5,279 nucleotides of DNA from PR03 sp964353555 (GTDB taxonomy: Bacteria; Myxococcota_A; UBA9160; PR03). The notes beneath the pieces were generated by a model that was not told where the DNA came from, did not search any database, and saw nothing but the letters and a program-made list of their open reading frames with translations. Of the stretch, positions 4,767 through 5,279 are shown piece by piece. The stretch is taken from NCBI GenBank assembly GCA_964353555.1, contig CAYGWM010000182.1, positions 1 through 5,279 of the forward strand, in the 5' to 3' direction. Each line of letters begins with the position of its first letter. The first letter of the stretch is position 1. The position numbers and the translations under genes were made by a program.

Positions 4767-5279
4767 TCACTTCACCGGGTAGAAGAAGGGGAGGTTCATT
4801 TCTTCGTCGGCGGCTTCGATCTTCGCCTGCACGCGCATGCCGACGTGGACGTCGGACGGCGCGCAACCGACCACGTTCGCAACGAGGCGCGTGCCTTCGT
4901 CGAGGTCGATCAGCGCGACCGGCAGCGGGAAGTCGTAGCCGGGAATCGGCGGGTAGTGCATCACGACGTACGAGTAGACCGTGCCGGCACCGCTCGCGAT
5001 CGCAGAGTCCCACTCGAGCGACTGGCAGTTGCCGCACATCGGGCGCGGCGGATGGCGCAGCGTCTTGCACTCCTTGCAGCGCTGGATCCGAAGGTCTCCC
5101 GCGGCGATGCCGTCCCACCACCATTTGTTGTCGTGACCGAGCGGCGGGCGCAGGCGGCGCGGCTTCGTCGGCGCAGCGGCGGCATCCGGCGCGGTCGCAG
5201 CGGCGACGGGCTGATTGGGCTTGAAGCGCAGGATGCGGAACGTCATCCAGCCCACTTCGTCGCCGTGCTGATCGCGGAA
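4767..5279 (-). CDS. chsH2: MaoC / DUF35 OB-fold fusion, ChsH2-like (5' end missing)
   Basis: This is the last 170 codons of a fusion protein; the frame is open to the right edge. The GTG at 5255 is inside the gene, because the eight codons before it read FRDQHGDE and, with GWMTFRILRFKP, form the last strands of a MaoC hotdog domain. An Ala/Pro-rich linker follows (about 5216-5160), then a DUF35 region. That region has the helix NKWWWDGIAAGDL, a zinc ribbon with Cys-x2-Cys-x10-Cys-x2-Cys (RCKEC...MCGNC, codons within 5078-5025), and an OB-fold (GTVYSYVVMHYPP, LPVALIDLDEGTRL, VHVGMRVQAKIE). In the igr pathway ChsH2 has this architecture: its hotdog pairs with ChsH1 for hydration, and its DUF35 domain binds and activates the Ltp2 aldolase. 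Both partners are encoded downstream here. The hotdog active site lies outside the window and cannot be judged. The stop is TGA at 4769-4767, 7 nt before the dehydrogenase. The domain assignment is firm; the steroid role is inferred. Confidence 0.88.
   Translation of the reverse strand, partial: FRDQHGDEVGWMTFRILRFKPNQPVAAATAPDAAAAPTKPRRLRPPLGHDNKWWWDGIAAGDLRIQRCKECKTLRHPPRPMCGNCQSLEWDSAIASGAGTVYSYVVMHYPPIPGYDFPLPVALIDLDEGTRLVANVVGCAPSDVHVGMRVQAKIEAADEEMNLPFFYPVK

Noticed and set aside
3617..5224. A 535-codon open frame on the plus strand, and similar long frames at 531-1964 and 1889-2614
   Set aside because: These are antisense shadows of the minus-strand genes, typical of high GC. Their translations are Arg/Ala/His-rich with no recognisable domains, while the opposite strand encodes well-conserved enzymes.
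5253..5255. GTG at 5255 as the start of the DUF35 protein
   Set aside because: The frame remains open to the window edge, and the codons before it belong to the final strands of a MaoC hotdog domain, so the gene begins outside the window.
1..5279. CRISPR arrays, tRNA/rRNA genes, insertion sequences or prophage genes
   Set aside because: No spaced direct repeats, no RNA gene folds and no transposase or phage proteins could be recognised on either strand.

Overview
The window is a compact, GC-rich, single-direction gene cluster. All six genes read on the minus strand, so transcription runs from the right edge to the left. It comes from a draft assembly: a run of exactly 100 Ns (2436-2535) marks a scaffold join. 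High GC, a Shine-Dalgarno motif before most starts and tightly overlapping genes fit a high-GC bacterium, probably from an environmental or metagenome assembly. I cannot fix the phylum from the sequence. Actinobacteria are the classic hosts of such genes, but Proteobacteria, Myxococcota and similar groups are equally possible.

Layout in transcription order: (1) 5279-4767, the 3' part of a MaoC hotdog / DUF35 zinc-ribbon-OB-fold fusion (ChsH2-like), cut by the right edge. (2) 4759-3623, an acyl-CoA dehydrogenase resembling FadE28/ChsE1, without a catalytic glutamate at either usual site. (3) 3626-3207, a small MaoC-like enoyl-CoA hydratase (ChsH1-like). (4) 3207-1883, a thiolase-fold Ltp2-like aldolase, interrupted by the N gap but rebuilt here as one 389-residue protein. 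(5) 1871-696, a complete thiolase very close to the steroid thiolase FadA5. (6) 552-1, the first 184 codons of a short-chain dehydrogenase of the Hsd4A/ChsB1/MFE-2 type, cut by the left edge. Genes 1-5 are joined by 11-nt or shorter gaps or by start/stop overlaps, so they look like one operon. A 143-bp spacer holding a perfect 31-bp inverted repeat and a nine-G tract separates genes 5 and 6.

Together the set matches the actinobacterial igr locus plus fadA5 and a ChsB1-type dehydrogenase, which remove the sterol side chain. In that pathway an alpha-beta acyl-CoA dehydrogenase desaturates the steroid-CoA and a heteromeric MaoC hydratase adds water. An Ltp2 aldolase activated by the DUF35 domain then releases the last propionyl-CoA. 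The dehydrogenase and thiolase serve the earlier beta-oxidation turns. The steroid assignment is inferred from family resemblance and gene order. The exact substrate (cholesterol, phytosterol, bile acid or another branched polycyclic acyl-CoA) is not shown by the sequence.

The items most worth checking are the sterol-type gene set as a whole, the glutamate-less dehydrogenase whose catalytic partner lies outside the window, the large palindrome at 587-679, and the assembly gap, which appears to be false because the two contig ends share an exact 55-bp overlap.
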